Shown: piece after piece, positions 60,201-64,000 of the stretch
Layout of the letters: the number at the start of each line of letters is the position of its first letter
How positions within the stretch are numbered: position 1 is the stretch's first letter
NCBI RefSeq assembly: GCF_019703515.2
Contig: NC_059374.1
Coordinates: forward strand, 17,893,095-17,957,094
Reading direction: 5' to 3'
Length of the DNA stretch: 64,000 bases
From: Myxocyprinus asiaticus
Taxonomy: Eukaryota > Chordata > Actinopteri > Cypriniformes > Catostomidae
Notes under the pieces: model-generated
The model's database searches: none
What the model saw: only the letters and a program-made list of their open reading frames with translations
What the model was told of the DNA's origin: nothing
Made by a program: the position numbers and the translations under genes

Positions 60201-60973
60201 TGGAATCCAAGACACACATATGTGCCACAGTAAGAGCAGGCTAATCAGTTACAATACTGAGAGATGATATGTAGCCATAACCAAACATGAACAGCTGAAA
60301 ACTGTTTTGGATGATGAATTTTATTAAAGCAATATGATTATTGGCACTGCGAATGCTTTTTCTTTGAGAGAGTATATCCTCTGGTATTGTGGAGGCAGAG
60401 TTTACCTACCGACTCTTGAGTCACGACCCGGGAAAGGCTGCTGCTACCTATAAAAGTATAAAGGTATTGAATATAACCAACATATACCAACATATCCATT
60501 GAAGTATAGAGCAAATTAAAGGTCCTTGTTAACATATCTAAATGTTTAAATGTCATGTTTACAGTGTCTAGAAGCAGATGACATTGCTATTGCAGTGATG
60601 TATGTCCTAAGTGCTCCGCCTCTAGTCCAGGTAAGTATGGTCTAGTAAAGACTATTGCTATGCTCTTTATGTTTGCTGTCTCTCAGACATTGGCCTAGTT
60701 ATGAGGTAAATGGAATATTTTGGTAATAAGAAATGAGCATTAGTGGCTCGGCCAAAAAAATAAGAAACACAACATAAGAATCAAATCTGTGTTCTTGTTC
60801 CATTTATTATATAGGATCTATTATATTATCAGTTTGTGCAGCAGGGGGATTAATGTTTTTATTTTTTTTAGATAGCAATTTTATTTAATGCTTAAATATT
60901 ATTGTTTATTTTATTTTGTCTTCCCCTTTTGTAGATTGGAGAACTTCAGATGCTACCTGTGGAACAGATGTGA
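57218..60973 (+). pseudogene. DHRS11-like short-chain dehydrogenase, copy C (recently disabled)
   Basis: Exons by homology to copy B: 57218-57349 (MHHWKGRVAPVTGASVGIGA), 59617-59826 (INVCINNAGLALPEPILSGR), 59922-60016, 60110 to about 60230, about 60371-60462, 60565-60630 and 60935-60973 (ending LQMLPVEQM). Exons 1-3, 6 and 7 are open. In exon 4 the frame breaks after YSATKYA: 10 bases present in copy B are missing at about 60172, and the rest of the exon is out of frame. The exon 5 acceptor TAGTG has become GAGAG and its first Cys codon is now Ser. A short truncated product ending in exon 4 is possible, but the SDR C-terminal half would be lost. Otherwise conservation is high, which suggests recent loss. 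Confidence 0.85.
58423..59117. mobile_element. Foldback element (AAAGGGATAGTTCACCC family) in SDR-C intron 1
   Basis: The arms pair almost end to end: AAAATGATCTCATCATTTAC against GTAAATGATGAGATCATTTT, TGTAGGTCCATACAATGCA against its complement, and GTTTTGGGTGAGAACAGACC against GGTCTGTTCTCACCCAAAAC. A second inner hairpin, GATTTCAAGCTCGATTA against GTAATCGAGCTTGAAATC, lies at 58704-58795. Non-coding. Confidence 0.85.
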
Positions 60974-61559
60974 TAGATGCATGAACAGATTGACAGGGCA
61001 AAGTGTCCCTAACATCATGACCATCATCTTAAAAGTAAATAAAATGGTTGAAAATGCAGTTTATGGAGATGAGACATGTCGTAATATAATTTGAAATAAT
61101 AACATTTATAAATCTTGTGTAATGCATTTTTTTACTCTTCCTTGTTTTATCATAAAGTTTACAATTGTATAATTATTATACCATATTATACCTGTTGAAA
61201 TGTTAGTAGGAAGAACTGAAATTAGAATTTGAACAGTTGACATAAATACTTTTGCTAACTTCAGAATGCACAATCAGTTTTAAGTAAATCTGAGGTTTCT
61301 TGTTTAAAACGACATCCTTTTTGACTTCACGTGCCTCATACTGTTACATTTAGCATTGCCTCTTGTGTTTATTATACATAGACAGGAAAAAAGGATCAAC
61401 AGTGCAGTTATATCCATGACAATGGATGTACTGTAATTCTTATAAGTCATTATAGCCCTGACAATGACCCAGTTTGTGCCTTAAAAAATAACTCTTAAGT
61501 TTGTGTTCTTTCTTCTTAAAGTGTGTGTGATTAAATTAACAAAAGGCTTCTTACCTGTT
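60974..61559. other. 3' flank of SDR copy C
   Basis: AT-rich. AATAAA-like signals occur (for example GTAAATAAAATGG near 61036). No further gene was seen. Confidence 0.45.
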
Positions 61560-61874
61560 CTAGTTTTCTTTGAAATCAAGAGTGACAACTGCTGAATAAA
61601 GTAAAGTGCTATTCTGCTCACTACAATTGTACAGAGTGGTTATCTGAGTTACGGTAGCCTTTCTGTCAGCTCGAACCAGTCTGGCCATTCTCCGTTGACC
61701 TCTCTCATCAAGAGATGAAGCAGAACTGCCGCTCACTGTTTTTTTTTTGTTTTTTTGGCCACTATTCTGAGTATACTCTAGAGACTCACATTTTTTCCCG
61801 ATTCTGATGGCTGATGTGAACATTAACATCATGGTGCCATGTTTACCCCAAATGCACAATTGGCATCTCAACAA
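61560..61874 (-). pseudogene. Degenerate Tc1-type transposase fragment
   Basis: The minus frame contains TSAIRIGKKCESLEYTQNSG, then DERGQRRMARLVRADRKATV and TTLYNCSEQN. These match the second DNA-binding domain of the copy at 18925-19254. The first helix-turn-helix is mostly deleted, and no catalytic core is present. Confidence 0.7.
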
Positions 61875-62302
61875 AAATTACCTAGCAACCAGAAATGTTC
61901 CAAAAATGTGTTTGAGGGCAGTGAGAGAAGCATGAAGTGCCCATTGTTTTGCTGTAGCAGTGTGCCAAAAGAAAACATGACTATCAAAGGGAGGCACAGA
62001 ACATTATCATTAACCCTTCACTTTAAAATAAACATTGCCAGAAGAGTTCAATTATTCAGGACATACCTACTAGACCCCCTTTAGGTGTTTTTAACAAAAA
62101 ATATAGTTGTTCTTACACACAAACAAAAAAGCATTTGATCTAATGTACTTAAAGTGTATATATTACATTGTACCTACATTAAAGCACTTTTATGTATGTA
62201 CATCTGTATTTACAATTGACCCTACCCCAATCTCAGTAGTAGCAATTGTGAATCTCATGAGATTTTCACAGAATAACATATTTTTACACAATAAATACAT
62301 TA

Positions 62303-62375
<73 letters not shown>

Positions 62376-64000
62376 TGCTTAATTTTCTTAATGTAAGTAC
62401 TGTACATAGATAAAGATGCCTGATATAATGTTGGACCTACCTACAGAATGTTGCTCTTGCAACTTCATATTTTCATATTGATTCTGGTTCCTCTGCGGTC
62501 TTTAGGTGACCCCTTGCATTTCAACTCAGCATGTGAACACGAATGTGCAGTTACTCAGCAAAAGCCTCTTGTTCTCATGGGAACATTAGCCCGTCCTCTT
62601 AACTCTATTTCCATGACGTAACAGCACGTAACAATGTGAAATCAATAATGAATTGTCTTTTATACTTTGTAAGTGATACTATTGTACTGTTTTGGAATGT
62701 ATATCATTTCATAATGCCTACACCCTCTGAATACTTGATTATTATTCTTTGTATGAGAACCGGGAAACTGGTATGAGACTCCACATTGTTTTCATGTGCT
62801 TTTTCTGAAAATGCTGAGTACAGTAGGGTCATAGAGAAAGAAGTTGGTGATGCAAAATGGTGTGATGTTCGACTGAGACCAGAATATGAATAAAACTGGG
62901 TGGTCCATCATTTGAATAATGAAAATCCCATGTTAGTCACCCTTCAATATAGCCAACTAAGATTTATTGCCGTTTTTCTTTGAAAATCTTACATTTTCAA
63001 GAGAAAGTGTTGCATTTAGGTGATATTTCACCAGCTAAAACAAAGCACCAATTCCGGGCCCCCCGAAAATTGTTTGCACACTGTTGGACACTTAAGTCAC
63101 ACTTAAAAATGTAATTGCATTAGATAACCAAAATATCAAAGCAAGTGTCATCTGTAAAAAGTGATGCTATAGCTTTTCTTAGAACTAACTTCACTTTTCT
63201 GAACCATTTTTGCAATTACTTTTAACCAATTCACACACGTGTATTTCAGCACATTTGACAATCAGAAAGTGTCCATATACTTTTGTCTTAATTTTCAGCA
63301 GTTTATCAATTCGTTCAGAATTTAAAACCAAAACTAACCAAACTTATTTTTGTGATTTTGTTTAATTAGCTTAAAAGTGTGTTTGTGCTTTCTTTCAAAT
63401 GAATGCCACTTGGTATACCAATTTGTCACCCAGTGAATGGCATTTATACATTTTTAAATTTTACTTAAGTGTCCAAATACTTTTTGGCGACACTATTTGA
63501 CTGAAGATAAATGTCAAAACCTCTGCATTAAATAATTTAGAATATTCAAAACCTGCTACTCCATATTCATTATTGTAACACTCAACACTGTGACTTAAAT
63601 CATTTACATCAAATAGGACCTACATCTTATGCTAATTTCCCCTGCTCACACATACTTCAAACTGATTCTGCGAAGGCACCTTCCAACAAGAGCATGTGAG
63701 GGTCAGCTGATGGAAGATTTGAGCTGAGTGTTACAATACTCATTTAAAGTTGGAGGGTGTGTGAAGCACCTAAACCAGATTATCCTTTGAGAAGAATGTG
63801 ACCCCATTCTACTTGGTGCCTTAAGTCCCCTAGCAAGGACCTAGCAAGGCCAAAGTCTCCCTGCTAGAACAAAGGCCATCCTAAATGGACTCAATGCACT
63901 GCAGATACTTGGCTTGGTTTCTTTACAGTAAGAGGAGGGAAATACCATAAATAATCAGGTTACCTGTGAGTACACTAAATGCACACCATTTAGTAAAAAC
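61875..64000. other. Right-edge intergenic DNA
   Basis: 62303-62371 is a (CT)n(TA)n microsatellite. 63058-63495 looks like a degraded Tc1-type MITE: TTGGACACTTAAGT with its complement ACTTAAGTGTCCAA, and an outer GTGTCGCCAAAAAGTATTTG read on the minus strand. 62460-62640 and 63600-64000 are less AT-rich but contain no recognisable exon. No gene was supported. Confidence 0.45.

Overview
The window is eukaryotic and vertebrate. It has spliced genes with GT-AG introns, AT-rich intergenic DNA and very many transposon copies. The repeat types (AAAGGGATAGTTCACCC foldback elements, GGTAACACTTTACAATAAGG elements, Tc1 elements, DIRS and L1 copies) and the protein sequences point to a teleost, most likely a cyprinid. 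This is inferred from sequence features only. I see no prokaryotic genes, CRISPR array or operon.

Layout. 1-4354 (minus): the 14-3-3 gamma gene, with exon 1 complete, one intron of about 3.9 kb, and exon 2 running off the left edge. 6720-10364 (plus): a 5'-truncated relic of a RIM-binding protein (TSPOAP1/RIMBP family) with frameshifts and an LTR inserted in an SH3 exon. 11152-11274 (minus): a possible terminal exon of an unrecognised gene. 17178-20773 (plus): an 8-exon, 305-residue GPI-anchored carbonic anhydrase of the CA4/CA15 type. 22566-30090: a cluster of 0.7-1.4 kb unit repeats plus a dead Tc1 transposon. 30820-60973 (plus): three tandem copies of a DHRS11-like short-chain dehydrogenase. 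The first (A) and third (C) are broken, and only the middle copy (B, 51840-56195) reads cleanly through all 7 exons (255 aa).

The space between SDR copies A and B is swollen by nested insertions that can be read from their target-site duplications. A minus-strand L1 (35558-45959, 16-bp duplication) contains an 801-bp hAT-type element (8-bp duplication) and a second L1 of the same family in the opposite orientation (13-bp duplication). That second L1 carries a 1.27-kb solo-LTR-like insertion. Next come a DIRS-type retrotransposon fragment (47600-49440) and an LTR/gag-like fragment (49432-50521), both on the minus strand.

The host genes are unrelated in function: phosphoserine adaptor, presynaptic scaffold relic, extracellular CO2 hydration and NADPH-dependent carbonyl reduction. 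They do not form a pathway. I found no convincing new biological system. The most informative signals are the nested insertion history, a deletion shared by the two dead SDR copies, the LTR-disrupted SH3 exon, and an awkward splice acceptor in the carbonic anhydrase gene.
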